Shown here: piece by piece, positions 44,176 to 53,399 of the stretch
Layout of the letters: each line of letters begins with the position of its first letter
Position numbering within the stretch: position 1 is the stretch's first letter
From: Sphingobium sp. AP50
GTDB lineage: Bacteria; Pseudomonadota; Alphaproteobacteria; Sphingomonadales; Sphingomonadaceae
DNA: 64,000 bases
Assembly (NCBI RefSeq): GCF_900109095.1
Contig: NZ_FNYZ01000002.1
Coordinates: forward strand, 310,001 to 374,000
Direction of reading: 5' to 3'
Position numbers and translations under genes: made by a program
Notes under the pieces: generated by a model
Seen by the model: only the letters and a program-made list of their open reading frames with translations
The model's database searches: none
Told to the model about the DNA's origin: nothing

Positions 44176-45090
44176 ATGACAGACGAAAGGGCCGGCATGA
44201 GCGAAGAGGACGGGGTGGCCAGCATCGGTATGACGACGCCACCCGCGCGCCGGCGTAGCATGCTGCCGCTGCTGATCCTGGCTCTGCTCGCCTTTGCGCT
44301 GGGCGTGGTGCTGACCGTCTGGGCCTGGCCGCAGATCCAGCAGCGCTGGGGCGATCCGCAACCGCAGGCGGCCTTGCCGCAACCTCTTCCCGGCACGATG
44401 GGGGCGCTGGCAACCGGTCAGGGCGTGACAATGCGACCGCTGACCGCCGATGCGGCGCAGATGCTGGACGCGCGCGTCGTGCAACTGGACGAGCGGCTGA
44501 ACCGGATCAGCGTGGAGGCACAGGCCGCATCGGGTAATGCCACGCGCGCAGAAGGCCTGCTGGTGGCCTTTGCCGCCCGCCGGGCGCTCGATAGTGGCAT
44601 GCCGCTTGGTTATATCGAGGGGCAATTGCGACTGCGCTTCGGGCAGGCACAGCCGCGGGCCGTGGCCGCGATCATCAATGCCGCCCGTGCGCCGATGACA
44701 TTGGCGGACCTGCGCGGCGGCCTGAACGATATTGCCGATCAGGTGGTCAAGACGCCCGCCGACGCCAGTTGGTGGACGGCGCTGGAGCATGAGGCGCGCG
44801 AACTGGTGACTATCCACCGGGCCTCCACACCATCGCCGCGTCCACAGGCCGCGATGGAGCGGGCGCTGCGCTATATCGACGGCGGCCGGGTGAGCGCGGC
44901 GCTGGCTGAAGTAGAACGCATGCCCGGCAAGGCGGCGGCGGATCGCTGGACGCAGGCGGCACGGCGCTATCTGGAGGCGCGGCGTGCGCTGGACCTGATC
45001 GAAACCGCCGCGATATTGGAGCCGCGCGAATTGCGTGCCCCGGAAACCCCGGCCGCCAGCCAGACCGTACCGGCGGCGGCAGCGCCTTGA
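44176..45090 (+). CDS. Mitofilin/Mic60-like inner-membrane protein
   Basis: 304 residues from the ATG at 44176; ATG 44197 has a better ribosome-binding site (AAAGG) and may be the true start. One N-terminal membrane helix (MLPLLILALLAFALGVVLTVWAW), a periplasmic predicted coiled coil (MLDARVVQLDERLNRISVEAQAA), and a C-terminal helical domain (RALRYIDGGRVSAALAEVERMPG, WTQAARRYLEARRALDLIE) resembling the mitofilin signature. Alphaproteobacterial Mic60 homologues characteristically follow hemC-hemD and are considered precursors of the mitochondrial cristae organiser. The protein is short and the family assignment rests on topology, the C-terminal pattern and synteny. Confidence 0.75.
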   Translation: MTDERAGMSEEDGVASIGMTTPPARRRSMLPLLILALLAFALGVVLTVWAWPQIQQRWGDPQPQAALPQPLPGTMGALATGQGVTMRPLTADAAQMLDARVVQLDERLNRISVEAQAASGNATRAEGLLVAFAARRALDSGMPLGYIEGQLRLRFGQAQPRAVAAIINAARAPMTLADLRGGLNDIADQVVKTPADASWWTALEHEARELVTIHRASTPSPRPQAAMERALRYIDGGRVSAALAEVERMPGKAAADRWTQAARRYLEARRALDLIETAAILEPRELRAPETPAASQTVPAAAAP

Positions 45091-45215
45091 AGCAGCGCCA
45101 CCCCGGCGACTGTCACAAACGACGAACCGTTTGATCTGATCGACAAAAGCCATGGACGCGACGGTCCATGTCATGGGAATGTCATCTTTCCATCTGGAAA
45201 GAGGTTCCTCCTTTC

Positions 45216-45965
45216 GTGCCCCCCTATGCCGACGCCATTGCCAGTTTCTGGAAAGATCGCCTGACCGGTGGTCCGCGCGCGGCCGAGCGGCCGGGCATCC
45301 AGCAATTGCTGGCCAATATGTCGGTGCCGTTCGATCTGGCACGCACGCGGGCGCAGGCCCCGATGCTGGCGGGCGCGATACGGGGCGATGGGCGGCATAT
45401 ATTGTTGATCCCCGGCCTGCTGGCCTCGGAGCAGCGGATGGAGCCTTTGCGCGCGATTTTGGAAGCGGCGGGCTATCGCGCCCATGGCTGGGACATGGGG
45501 CGCAATTTCGGCCCGAAACCTGACAGTCTGGAGCGGATCGACCAGCGGGTCGACGCGATCCGCCGGGGCAATGGCGCGCCGGTGACGCTGGTCGGCTGGA
45601 GCCTGGGCGGCCTTTATGCCCGCGAATATGCGAAATTTGCTGCCCACAAGGTGGGCGGCGTGGTGTCGATGGGCACGCCCTTTTCGGGCGATCCGCGCGC
45701 CAATCATGCCTGGCGGCTCTATCAGCTGGTGTCAGGCTTTCCGGTCGACCGGCCGCCCTTCCCCTGCACGCGGGAAGAAAAGCCGCCAGTGCCGACCGTG
45801 GCTCTATGGTCGCGCCGGGACGGCGTGATCCTGCCCGAATGCGCGCGCGGCCGTGCCGGTGAGCGGGACAAGGCGATCGAGGTGGACTGCACCCATATGG
45901 GCTTTGCCGCCGCGCCGGAGGGCATAGCGGCAGTAGGCAAGGCGCTGGAGACGATGCGCGGCTGA
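45216..45965 (+). CDS. Alpha/beta hydrolase (lipase-like)
   Basis: 249 residues from a GTG at 45216. An in-frame ATG at 45168 exists, but the 16 codons between them end mostly in A or T, unlike the GC-rich third positions of the gene, so they look non-coding. Features: oxyanion strand HILLIPGLLAS, nucleophile elbow VGWSLGGLYAREYA (GxSxG), an acid near WSRRDGVI, and the catalytic His in CTHMGFAAAPEG. No signal peptide is evident. Substrate unknown; resembles triacylglycerol-lipase/esterase-like proteins. Confidence 0.85.
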   Translation: MPPYADAIASFWKDRLTGGPRAAERPGIQQLLANMSVPFDLARTRAQAPMLAGAIRGDGRHILLIPGLLASEQRMEPLRAILEAAGYRAHGWDMGRNFGPKPDSLERIDQRVDAIRRGNGAPVTLVGWSLGGLYAREYAKFAAHKVGGVVSMGTPFSGDPRANHAWRLYQLVSGFPVDRPPFPCTREEKPPVPTVALWSRRDGVILPECARGRAGERDKAIEVDCTHMGFAAAPEGIAAVGKALETMRG

Positions 45966-45968
45966 GGC

Positions 45969-46499
45969 CTACCAGCTAGGCACAGCGCTTCGTTCCAATG
46001 TGTCGCGCAAATCCCGATCCTGATCGACTGTAAGCGAACGCCGGGGCACAAACTGGTACAGCTTGTCGTTCAGATACAGCAGGTAACATCCGGAAGCCGC
46101 AGACCAGCGATGATAACTGCTCCATTCGTTCCGTTGCTGACCATTGGCTGATTGCCAAAAGCAGGCTTCATCCGACCAGCGGACGAGCATTTCGACCTGC
46201 TGCGATCTACTTTGTCGAAACAAACGCGCAACCCGACGCGGAAGCAAAATCAAGGTCAGACCAAGAAAGAGTAACACGCCCGACAGCGCTATTGCGCCCA
46301 TATACAAGCCTTGAGCCAAAGCATCGCCCATCGCTTCTCCAAGAAAGAATAGGAGAGCGGCCATTGTCAGAAAAGCCATGGCGTAGGCGATCACCAAGCG
46401 AATGAAGAAACGACGAGACCGAAGCTGCCGCAGATAATTGGCACGAGCGGCAGTCACGAAATCCGCGGCTGTTGGTTCAAAACTGATTTGCTCCGCCAT
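45969..46499 (-). CDS. YcxB-like membrane protein
   Basis: 176 residues. Two membrane helices (FFIRLVIAYAMAFLTMAALLFFL; GLYMGAIALSGVLLFLGLTLILL) followed by a cytoplasmic YcxB-like domain with the typical pattern W-S-x-Y (NEWSSYHRWSAASGCYLLYLNDKLYQFVPRRSL). Function unknown. Its base composition and codon use are visibly less GC-rich than gltX next to it, suggesting a more recently acquired or fast-evolving gene. Starts 21 bases before the gltX-side boundary and is transcribed with it. Confidence 0.8.
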   Translation of the reverse strand: MAEQISFEPTAADFVTAARANYLRQLRSRRFFIRLVIAYAMAFLTMAALLFFLGEAMGDALAQGLYMGAIALSGVLLFLGLTLILLPRRVARLFRQSRSQQVEMLVRWSDEACFWQSANGQQRNEWSSYHRWSAASGCYLLYLNDKLYQFVPRRSLTVDQDRDLRDTLERSAVPSW

Positions 46500-46517
46500 G
46501 CCCGCCTTTTCCCTCTG

Positions 46518-47846
46518 TTAAGCTGCCAAACGGGCCAGCGCCTCTTCCTTCCCGATCAGCGGCAGAAGCTGGCCCATGTCGGGCCCATGGTCCAAACCGG
46601 TCAGCGCGCGGCGCAGGGGCAGGAAGAGTGTCTTGCCCTTGCGGCCCGTTTCTTCCTTCAGCGCATTGGTGAGTGTGCGCCAGATGTCTGCATCAAAGGC
46701 CGCGGCGCACAGGATGCGGTGGGCGGCGGTCAGGAAATCGCGGTCCTCTTCGGCAACCTCCGGCGCGTCGATCGGGCCGGTGACGATCCGCCACCAGTCG
46801 CCCACGCCCGCGACCGTTTCCAGATTGGGGCGGATCGCATCCCATGCCGCTTCCCCCACGCCTTCGGGCAGGCGATCGGCGACGGCGGCATAGGGAAGAA
46901 GGTGGACGATCTTCTGGTTGAGGGTCGCCAGTTCGGCTTCATCGAAGCGCGCGGGGGCACGGCCGAAATGGGCGAAGTCGAAGCTGTCGATCAAAGGCCG
47001 TATGTCGGCGAAGGGTTCGATCGGCTGAGAGCTACCGAGGCGGGCCAGCAGCGAGGCGATGGCGGATGGCTCCAGCCCGATCTCGCGGAAATGAGCGACA
47101 CCGAGCGAACCGAGACGCTTGGACAGTTTGCCTTCGCTACCGGTCAGCAGCGCTTCATGGGCGAAGGCCGGGAGTGACGCACCGAGCGCCGTGAACATCT
47201 GAATCTGGGTCGCGGTGTTGGAGACATGATCCTCACCGCGCAGGACATGGGTGACGCCCATGTCGACATCATCGATCACCGAGGGGAGCATGTAGAGCCA
47301 GGAGCCGTCGGCGCGGCGGATCACCGGGTCGGACAGGAGTTTGGGGTCGAAACGTTGGTCGCCCCGGATCAGGTCGGTCCAGACGATCGGCTGGTCATGG
47401 TCCAGCTTGAAGCGCCAGTGGGGCGTGCGGCCTTCGGCTTCATGGGCGGCGATCTGATCCTGGGTCAGCGACAGGGCGGCGCGGTCGTAGACCGGCGGCA
47501 GGCCACGGCCGAGCAGGATCTTGCGGCGTAGCTCCAGTTCCTGCTGGGTTTCATAGGCCGGGTAGACATGGCCCGAAGCCTTGAGGGCTTCGAACCGCGC
47601 TTCGTAAAGGGCGAAGCGGTCGGACTGTTTTTCCTCGCCATCCCAGCGGAGGCCCAGCCATTGCAGGTCCGCCTTGATCGACTCCGCATATTCGGGGCGC
47701 GAGCGTTCGAGGTCGGTATCGTCGAGGCGCAGCATGAAGCGGCCGCCGGACTTGCGCGCCCACAGCCAGTTGTGGAGCGCGGCGCGGATGTTACCGACAT
47801 GGAGGTGGCCGGTCGGCGACGGGGCGAAGCGGGTGATGACGGTCAT
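46518..47846 (-). CDS. gltX: Glutamate--tRNA ligase
   Basis: 442 residues, starting MTVITRFAPSPTGHLHVGN at 47846; upstream in-frame codons run into a repeat and are not part of the gene. HIGH-equivalent PSPTGHLHVG, RLDDTDLERS, LRGEDHVSNT and KLSKR (KMSKS equivalent) are present. The C-terminal anticodon-binding half is helical and shorter than in E. coli. Charges tRNA-Glu; whether it also makes Glu-tRNA-Gln (with GatCAB) cannot be told from sequence. Confidence 0.95.
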   Translation of the reverse strand: MTVITRFAPSPTGHLHVGNIRAALHNWLWARKSGGRFMLRLDDTDLERSRPEYAESIKADLQWLGLRWDGEEKQSDRFALYEARFEALKASGHVYPAYETQQELELRRKILLGRGLPPVYDRAALSLTQDQIAAHEAEGRTPHWRFKLDHDQPIVWTDLIRGDQRFDPKLLSDPVIRRADGSWLYMLPSVIDDVDMGVTHVLRGEDHVSNTATQIQMFTALGASLPAFAHEALLTGSEGKLSKRLGSLGVAHFREIGLEPSAIASLLARLGSSQPIEPFADIRPLIDSFDFAHFGRAPARFDEAELATLNQKIVHLLPYAAVADRLPEGVGEAAWDAIRPNLETVAGVGDWWRIVTGPIDAPEVAEEDRDFLTAAHRILCAAAFDADIWRTLTNALKEETGRKGKTLFLPLRRALTGLDHGPDMGQLLPLIGKEEALARLAA

Positions 47847-47855
47847 AAATCCAAC

Positions 47856-48016
47856 CCGTTCGTGCTGAGTAGGGGCTGAGCTTGTCGAAGTCCCATATCG
47901 AAGCATCCTTCGATACGTTGAGCAGGTCGGATTGTCCCCCGGACAATCCTGAACCATCCGGGGGATGGTTCACCTGCTCAATTCGACTTCGCTCAATGGC
48001 TACTCAGGACGAACGG
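47856..48016. repeat. 161-bp palindromic dispersed element between gltX and nadE
   Basis: Terminal arms CCGTTCGTGCTGAGTAG (47856-47872) and CTACTCAGGACGAACGG (48000-48016) match at 16 of 17 positions. Internally it holds further perfect hairpins (GGATTGTCC / GGACAATCC; CCATCC / GGATGG) and CGAAG-rich segments. No coding potential. The ends resemble the short element at 54052-54119. Confidence 0.85.
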
Positions 48017-48028
48017 CCTTTTCATAGG

Positions 48029-49690
48029 TTAGATGCTGCGGAAGCCGTTGGTGATCGGATAGCGGCGGTCACGGCCGAAATTGCGGATGCCGAGTTTCAC
48101 GCCGGGGGGAGACTGGCGGCGCTTATATTCAGCGATGTAGAGCAGGCGCTCGATGCGGGCGACCGTCTCCTTCTCGAAACCGCGCTCGACCAGCTTGTCG
48201 ACCGACAATTCCTCCTCGACCAGGCCGTAGAGGATCGGATCGAGAATTTCATAGGGCGGCAGGCTGTCATCGTCGCGCTGATTGTCTCGCAGTTCGGCGC
48301 TGGGCGGCTTGGTGATGACGCGCTCCGGCATCACCGGGCCAGACGGGCCGAAGCCTTCGCCTAGCGACGGGACATTGTCGTTCCGCCAGCGGCAGAGGTC
48401 GAAGACCGTGGTCTTGTAGGCGTCCTTCAGCACCGAATAGCCGCCCGCCATGTCGCCATAGATGGTGGCATAGCCGACCGACATCTCGCTCTTGTTGCCG
48501 GTGGTCAGCAGCATATGGCCATATTTGTTGGAAAGGCCCATCAGCGTGACGCCACGAATGCGCGACTGGATATTCTCCTCGGTCAGGTCGCGGCTGCGGC
48601 CTTCGAAGACGGGGGCGAGCATCGTGTCGAAGGCGGCGACGGCCGGTTCGATAGGAATCGTGTCGTAGCGGACACCGAGCAGGCGGGCGCATTCGACCGC
48701 GTCGTCCAAGCTTTCCTGTGAGGTGAAGCGCGAGGGCATCATGACGCACCAGACGCGATCGGCGCCCAGCGCGTCGACCGCGACAGCGGCGGAGAGGGCG
48801 GAGTCGATCCCGCCTGACAGGCCCAGCACCACACCGGGGAAGCGGTTGCGGTTCACATAGTCGCGCAGGCCCAGCACCATGGCGTTGTAGATGTCGGCCG
48901 GGCGGGGATCGAGATCATGCTTGTCCCCGGGCAGGCAGACCCACTGGCCGTCCCATTTCTCCCATGTCGTCAGCACCAGCGACTCTTCCCAGTCGGGCAG
49001 TTGCTGCGCGAGGGAGAGGTCGCCGTTCATCACGAAGGAGGCGCCGTCGAACACCAGTTCGTCCTGTCCGCCGACACGGTTGAGATAGACGAGCGGCAGG
49101 CCGGTTTCGCGCACGCGCGTCCCCGCCACCATGTTCAATCGGCGGTCATCCTTGTCGACTTCGAACGGACTGCCATTGGGGCTGATCAATATTTCCGCGC
49201 CTTCGGCTCGCAGATGGGCGGTGACGAAGGGGAACCAGATATCCTCGCAGATGGGGACGCCGATCTTCACGCCCCTGAACAGGATCGGCGCGGGCAGCGG
49301 GCCAGGGGCGAACAGGCGCTTTTCATCGAAGGTGCCGTAATTGGGCAGTTCGCGCTTTTGCCGGATCGCGGTGACGGCGCCATTTTCCAGCAGGGCGACG
49401 ACGTTGAAGAGTACGCCCTGCGAGGCGACGACAGTGCCGACCAGCATCGCCGGGCCGCCATCGGCCGTTTCCTGCGCCATCCGGTCCAGATGATAATTGG
49501 CCTGATCGACAAGAGCGGGCTTGAGCACCAGATCTTCGGGCGGATAGCCGATCAGTTGCAGTTCGGGATAGACGATCAGGTCCGCGCCCTGTGCCCGTGC
49601 GCGCCATTCCAGCATGGCGTCGGCATTGGCTTTGGGGTCGCCCATATATTGGGACATCTGCGCGAGCGCGATCACGAGTTTGTCGGTCAT
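48029..49690 (-). CDS. nadE: Glutamine-dependent NAD+ synthetase
   Basis: 553 residues. N-terminal nitrilase-type glutaminase domain ([37 protein letters not shown] with catalytic Glu, [11 protein letters not shown] with catalytic Cys) and C-terminal synthetase domain with the PP-loop [16 protein letters not shown] and [22 protein letters not shown]. Converts nicotinate adenine dinucleotide to NAD+ using glutamine nitrogen. Stand-alone gene, divergent from prs. Confidence 0.96.
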   Translation of the reverse strand: MTDKLVIALAQMSQYMGDPKANADAMLEWRARAQGADLIVYPELQLIGYPPEDLVLKPALVDQANYHLDRMAQETADGGPAMLVGTVVASQGVLFNVVALLENGAVTAIRQKRELPNYGTFDEKRLFAPGPLPAPILFRGVKIGVPICEDIWFPFVTAHLRAEGAEILISPNGSPFEVDKDDRRLNMVAGTRVRETGLPLVYLNRVGGQDELVFDGASFVMNGDLSLAQQLPDWEESLVLTTWEKWDGQWVCLPGDKHDLDPRPADIYNAMVLGLRDYVNRNRFPGVVLGLSGGIDSALSAAVAVDALGADRVWCVMMPSRFTSQESLDDAVECARLLGVRYDTIPIEPAVAAFDTMLAPVFEGRSRDLTEENIQSRIRGVTLMGLSNKYGHMLLTTGNKSEMSVGYATIYGDMAGGYSVLKDAYKTTVFDLCRWRNDNVPSLGEGFGPSGPVMPERVITKPPSAELRDNQRDDDSLPPYEILDPILYGLVEEELSVDKLVERGFEKETVARIERLLYIAEYKRRQSPPGVKLGIRNFGRDRRYPITNGFRSI

Positions 49691-49819
49691 AGCCGCGCCC
49701 TAGTCCATTTTGTCGCAGGGCGCAAAAGCGCCTTTCCACATCGGACATGCGCCGCTAAAGGGGCCGCGTTTCGCGCATCGTCATCAATTCGTCACGCCAT
49801 TAGCCTGGGGATTTTCGCC

Positions 49820-50755
49820 ATGAAACTCATGACCGGCAATTCGAACAAGCCGCTTGCGGCCGCCATCGCCGACTATATCGAAATCCCCCTGACCGACGCC
49901 AGCGTCCGCCGTTTCGCGGACGAGGAAGTTTTCGTGGAAATTCATGAGAATGTCCGCGGTGAAGACGTGTTCGTCATCCAGTCGACGGCCTATCCGACCA
50001 ACGACAATCTGATGGAATTGCTGATCATGATCGATGCGCTGAAGCGCGCGTCGGCCAAGCGAATCACGGCGGTCGTCCCCTATTTCGGCTATGCCCGTCA
50101 GGACCGGAAGCCCGGCCCGCGCACGCCGATCTCGGCCAAGCTGGTTGCCAATCTGATCACCACCGCTGGCGCCGACCGCGTTCTTTCGGTCGATCTGCAC
50201 GCCGGGCAGATTCAGGGCTTTTTCGACATTCCGACCGACAATCTGTTCGGCGCGCCGGTGATGTCGGCCGATATTCAGGCCCGCTTCGGCGACAAGAATA
50301 TCATGGTCGTGTCGCCTGACGTGGGCGGCGTGGTGCGCGCCCGCGCGCTGGCCAAGCGGCTCGACAACGCCCCGCTCGCCATCGTCGACAAGCGCCGCGA
50401 GCGCGCCGGCGAATCGGAAGTGATGAACATCATCGGCGACGTGAAGGGCCGTTTCTGCATTCTGATCGACGATATCGTCGATTCGGCGGGTACGCTGTGC
50501 AATGCCGCCGCCGCGCTCAAAGCGCAGGGCGCCGAAGACGTCATCGCCTATGTCAGCCATGGCGTGCTGTCGGGCGGCGCGGTCGCCCGCGTCGAAGCAT
50601 CGGAACTGCTGGAACTGGTCATCACCGACTCGATCCAGGGCACCGATGCGGTTATCGGCGCCCAGCGCATCCGGCATCTGCCCATCGCCCCGCTGCTGGG
50701 CGAAGCGATCAAGCGCATCGCGGACGAAAGCTCGGTTTCGAGCCTGTTCGACTGA
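49820..50755 (+). CDS. prs: Ribose-phosphate pyrophosphokinase
   Basis: 311 residues from the ATG at 49820. Class I PRPP synthetase motifs: [81 protein letters not shown], and the PRPP-binding [14 protein letters not shown]. Supplies PRPP for purines, pyrimidines, NAD, histidine and tryptophan. A 13-bp hairpin follows. Confidence 0.97.
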   Translation: MKLMTGNSNKPLAAAIADYIEIPLTDASVRRFADEEVFVEIHENVRGEDVFVIQSTAYPTNDNLMELLIMIDALKRASAKRITAVVPYFGYARQDRKPGPRTPISAKLVANLITTAGADRVLSVDLHAGQIQGFFDIPTDNLFGAPVMSADIQARFGDKNIMVVSPDVGGVVRARALAKRLDNAPLAIVDKRRERAGESEVMNIIGDVKGRFCILIDDIVDSAGTLCNAAAALKAQGAEDVIAYVSHGVLSGGAVARVEASELLELVITDSIQGTDAVIGAQRIRHLPIAPLLGEAIKRIADESSVSSLFD

Positions 50756-50801
50756 TCCGACGCAGGGACTGGGTACCCATGGGTCGCCCGCCCATTCGAT
50801 G

Positions 50802-50831
50802 AACGCCGGTCGAGTTCGCTCGGCCGGCGTT
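50802..50831 (+). terminator. Probable hairpin terminator after prs
   Basis: Arms AACGCCGGTCGAG and CTCGGCCGGCGTT pair over 13 bp (one G-U) with loop TTCG. The T-run is weak (GTCGTTTAT). Confidence 0.55.
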
Positions 50832-50844
50832 GTCGTTTATGGCG

Positions 50845-51081
50845 TCAGTGCGTCGGGAAGAGGATGATCGGCAGGGCGAAGACGAGCGCCAATCCGGTAA
50901 CAATGCGCTGGCCGCGCGATACGCCGAGCGGCAGGTCGCGCCAGATCATGGGGCAGGTCAGCAGGGCGAAGACGATCAGCAGGTTGGAGATCGTCACCGA
51001 TCCGCCGATCGGCATGTCCTGCCGCAATGCGAGGCCCGCGAGCAGGCAGATGAAGCTTAAAATCCAGCCGAGCAACGCCAT
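50845..51081 (-). CDS. Small hypothetical membrane protein
   Basis: 78 residues with three hydrophobic segments (MALLGWILSFICLLAGLAL, ISNLLIVFALLTCPMIW, VTGLALVFALPIILF) separated by short polar loops (RQDMPIGGSVT; RDLPLGVSRGQR). Downstream of the prs hairpin and transcribed toward it. No family recognised. The three-helix layout with an Arg-rich cytoplasmic turn makes it a plausible real gene. Confidence 0.65.
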   Translation of the reverse strand: MALLGWILSFICLLAGLALRQDMPIGGSVTISNLLIVFALLTCPMIWRDLPLGVSRGQRIVTGLALVFALPIILFPTH

Positions 51082-51129
51082 GACCGTCCCTTTCCTGATG
51101 CAGGCTAGGACGGCAAGGTTGCCAAAGAC

Positions 51130-51570
51130 TTAAGCCGGATCTGCCCAGGGATCATAGCTGCCGAAGCTCCAGACATTGCCCTCCGGATCTAGCGCGGTGT
51201 AGCCGCGGCCCGGATAGCCCGGATTGTCATGCGGTTCGTCCACCACCACGGCGCCTTCGTTGCGGGCATGGAGGCAATGGGCGTCGGGATCGGCCACGAC
51301 GACATAGACGCAGGCCGTGATGCCGCCCAGATCGCGCGCGGTGGACCAGGTATAGAGCGATTCGTCCTCCATATCCTTGACGCTGCCCAGCATCACCATC
51401 CCCTGCCCCTCCTCTGGCCCCAATATCAGTTGGGCGTGGTGAATGATGGTCGGATCGGCATCGTCGGGATAGACGGCGTGGCGGGTGAAGCCGAAGGCGT
51501 CGCACAGAAAATCGATCGCGGCGGGCGCATCGGCATAGCGCAGGCAGGGAATGGCGGGCGAACCGGGCAT
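51130..51570 (-). CDS. VOC family protein (glyoxalase/bleomycin-resistance fold, PhnB-like)
   Basis: 146 residues with two betaalphabetabetabeta repeats: AIPCLRYADAPAAIDFLCDAFGF and HHAQLILGPEEGQGMVMLG, then CVYVVVADPDAHCLHARNEGAVV and GYPGRGYTALDPEGNVWSFGSYDPW. The final E-G-N-x-W-x-F pattern is the usual metal-site strand. GGAGAGG ribosome-binding site. Substrate unknown; PhnB-like proteins are often annotated without function. Confidence 0.85.
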   Translation of the reverse strand: MPGSPAIPCLRYADAPAAIDFLCDAFGFTRHAVYPDDADPTIIHHAQLILGPEEGQGMVMLGSVKDMEDESLYTWSTARDLGGITACVYVVVADPDAHCLHARNEGAVVVDEPHDNPGYPGRGYTALDPEGNVWSFGSYDPWADPA

Positions 51571-51636
51571 GATCCTCTCCTTATCCGGACATTCTCCAGT
51601 CTAGCGCAAAGCCGGCGCAACCGCTAGGCGAAGGGC

Positions 51637-52488
51637 ATGACGACCCGCGACGATCTGGCCCTTGCCAACCGCCTTGCCGACGCCGCTGGCGCCGCCATCC
51701 GCCCCTTTTTCCGTGCGCGCTATGACATGGAGATCAAGGCGGACAAATCGCCGGTGACGGAGGCCGACCGTGCCGCCGAAGCGGCGATCCGCGCGATACT
51801 GGAAAAGGAACGGCCGGACGACGGCATCATCGGCGAGGAATATGGATCGGTGCGGACCGATGCCGAGCGGGTGTGGATTCTCGATCCGATCGACGGCACG
51901 CGCAGCTTCATCGCCGGGCGGCCGATCTTCGGCACGCTGATCGCGCTGACGCAGGCTGGCTGGCCGACGATCGGCATCATCGACCAGCCGATCGCGCAGG
52001 AACGCTGGGCCGGTATGAGCGGGCAGCCGACCACCTTCAACGGCAAGCCAGTGCGGACGCGGGCGTGCCGGGCGCTGGAAGGCGCGGGTATCGCCACCAC
52101 CAGCCCGCACCTCTTCGCCGATGGCGACGTGCCCCATTATCTTGCGCTGGTCGCCGCCGTATCAGGCGGATCGCCGCGGCAGGGGCCGGTCTATGGCGGG
52201 GACTGCTATAATTATGGGCTGCTGTCGTCGGGGTTCCTGGACATCGTCATCGAATCGGGCCTGCAAAGCTATGACTTCGCGGCGCTGGTGCCGGTGGTCG
52301 AGGGCGCGGGCGGCCTGATGTGCGACTGGAATGGCGAGCCGTTGACCGCTGACAGCGAAGGCCATGTGCTGGCGCTGGGCGATCCGGCACGGCTGGAAGA
52401 TGTGCTGGAAGCGATCCACCAGTCCGGGCATGACCATGACCATGACCATGACCATGACCATGACCATGGGCATGATCATCATCACTGA
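51637..52488 (+). CDS. Inositol-monophosphatase family protein, probable histidinol-phosphatase (HisN type), with His-Asp repeat tail
   Basis: 283 residues. IMPase motifs: GEEYG (Mg ligand Glu), WILDPIDGTRSFIAGRP (DPIDGT), and the C-terminal ESGLQSYDFAALVPVVEGAGG. The WILDPIDGTRSF and GGDCYNYGLL variants resemble alphaproteobacterial HisN (histidinol-phosphatase), but inositol or nucleotide phosphatase activity is possible. The last about 19 residues are an uninterrupted run of His-Asp and His-Gly pairs encoded by a hexanucleotide tandem repeat, an addition not part of the fold and a likely divalent-metal-binding tail. Confidence 0.85.
   Translation: MTTRDDLALANRLADAAGAAIRPFFRARYDMEIKADKSPVTEADRAAEAAIRAILEKERPDDGIIGEEYGSVRTDAERVWILDPIDGTRSFIAGRPIFGTLIALTQAGWPTIGIIDQPIAQERWAGMSGQPTTFNGKPVRTRACRALEGAGIATTSPHLFADGDVPHYLALVAAVSGGSPRQGPVYGGDCYNYGLLSSGFLDIVIESGLQSYDFAALVPVVEGAGGLMCDWNGEPLTADSEGHVLALGDPARLEDVLEAIHQSGHDHDHDHDHDHDHGHDHHH
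52429..52485 (+). repeat. In-frame CATGAC hexanucleotide tandem repeat
   Basis: Six perfect CATGAC units (52429-52464) followed by degenerate units (CATGGG CATGAT CATCAT CAC). Encodes alternating His-Asp at the phosphatase C-terminus. Copy-number change by slippage would keep the frame. Confidence 0.95.
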
Positions 52489-52500
52489 GGGGCGCAAGCC

Positions 52501-52794
52501 GTGTTGACGAGACGCCGATCAGCGATGCGGGCTGTGGGATTATGCCTTCCGCTGGTGCTGGCCACTGGAGGGTGCGACCGGAAACTGCCCTTCTCTCCGA
52601 CCGTCTTTAAAAAGGCGAAGGCACAATGCGGTGCCAAGGACGCCTACATCATGCCGGAACACCCGAAGGCCATCGCCTTTCATGGCTCTTCGGACGATCA
52701 TGTCGGGCAGGCGAAATGCCTGAAGGACAAATTGCGCGACACCGATATGGAGCAGATCGTCCTGATAGGCTCGCAAATGTACGTCACGCCCTGA
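52501..52794 (+). CDS. Hypothetical small exported protein, possible lipoprotein
   Basis: 97 residues from a GTG at 52501 (AGGGG upstream); ATG 52525 is an alternative. N-terminal hydrophobic signal (AVGLCLPLVLATGGC) ends at a Cys in a weak lipobox, then a short domain with three further Cys (AQCGAKDAYI, GQAKCLKDKL) and a C-terminal VLIGSQMYV strand. Family not recognised. Its 3' end overlaps the convergent VOC gene by 11 bp. Confidence 0.6.
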   Translation: MLTRRRSAMRAVGLCLPLVLATGGCDRKLPFSPTVFKKAKAQCGAKDAYIMPEHPKAIAFHGSSDDHVGQAKCLKDKLRDTDMEQIVLIGSQMYVTP

Positions 52795-53197
52795 CCGGCC
52801 CGCCGATCGACCAGACATGGCCGAAGGGGTCGGTCACCTGGCCATAGCGCTGGTCCCAGAACTGATTGTCGAGCGGAAAGCGGACGGTTGCGCCTGCTGA
52901 CAGCGCTTGATTCCATGCGGTGTCGGCGTCGCTCGTCTCCAGATGCAGCGTGACCGCGGCCGGAACCGCGGCCGGTGCCCCGCCACACATTTCGGGGAAA
53001 TGATCGTTCAGCATCAGGGCGCCACCATGGATGGTGAGGTGCGCATGCATGATGCGGGTTCCACCTTCCTCCAGATGGCGGCTCTGTTCGATCGCGCCGA
53101 ACGCCGCCTTGTAGAAAGCGATGGCGTCGGCCGCCCTGCCGTCGCCGATGGTGAGATGCGGGGTGACGCCCGGCATGTTGTGCACTGTGTCGCTCAA
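52784..53197 (-). CDS. VOC family protein (PhnB-like)
   Basis: 137 residues, starting at a TTG (53197) with GGGAGAAGG upstream; ATG 53176 would remove the first seven residues. Fold signatures: TPHLTIGDGRAADAIAFYKAAFGA, IMHAHLTIHGGALMLNDHFPE, VTLHLETSDADTAWNQALSAGA and QRYGQVTDPFGHVWSIGGP. Close to the YdeM/PhnB-like subgroup, with the D-P-F-G-H-x-W metal-strand motif. No neighbouring gene suggests a pathway. Confidence 0.88.
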   Translation of the reverse strand: MSDTVHNMPGVTPHLTIGDGRAADAIAFYKAAFGAIEQSRHLEEGGTRIMHAHLTIHGGALMLNDHFPEMCGGAPAAVPAAVTLHLETSDADTAWNQALSAGATVRFPLDNQFWDQRYGQVTDPFGHVWSIGGPVRA

Positions 53198-53399
53198 TTG
53201 CCTTCTCCCTGCCCCCGAGTCGGGGAGTGACAGGATAGAATGGAGCGCGCCCGGCCAGAAGAGGTTGATCGCGCCGAATCGCTTGCCTTTTGCGGCGCAG
53301 CCCCCTAAGGGCCGCCCTTCGCGATATTCAGTGAGACCGCCCGGCTAACTAGGGCTGCCGGGGCTGTCTGTAATCGTCGCGCTGAACAAGGAGACGAAA

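Noticed and set aside
52429..52488. Tandem repeats as a CRISPR array
   Set aside because: It is a coding hexanucleotide microsatellite with no spacers.
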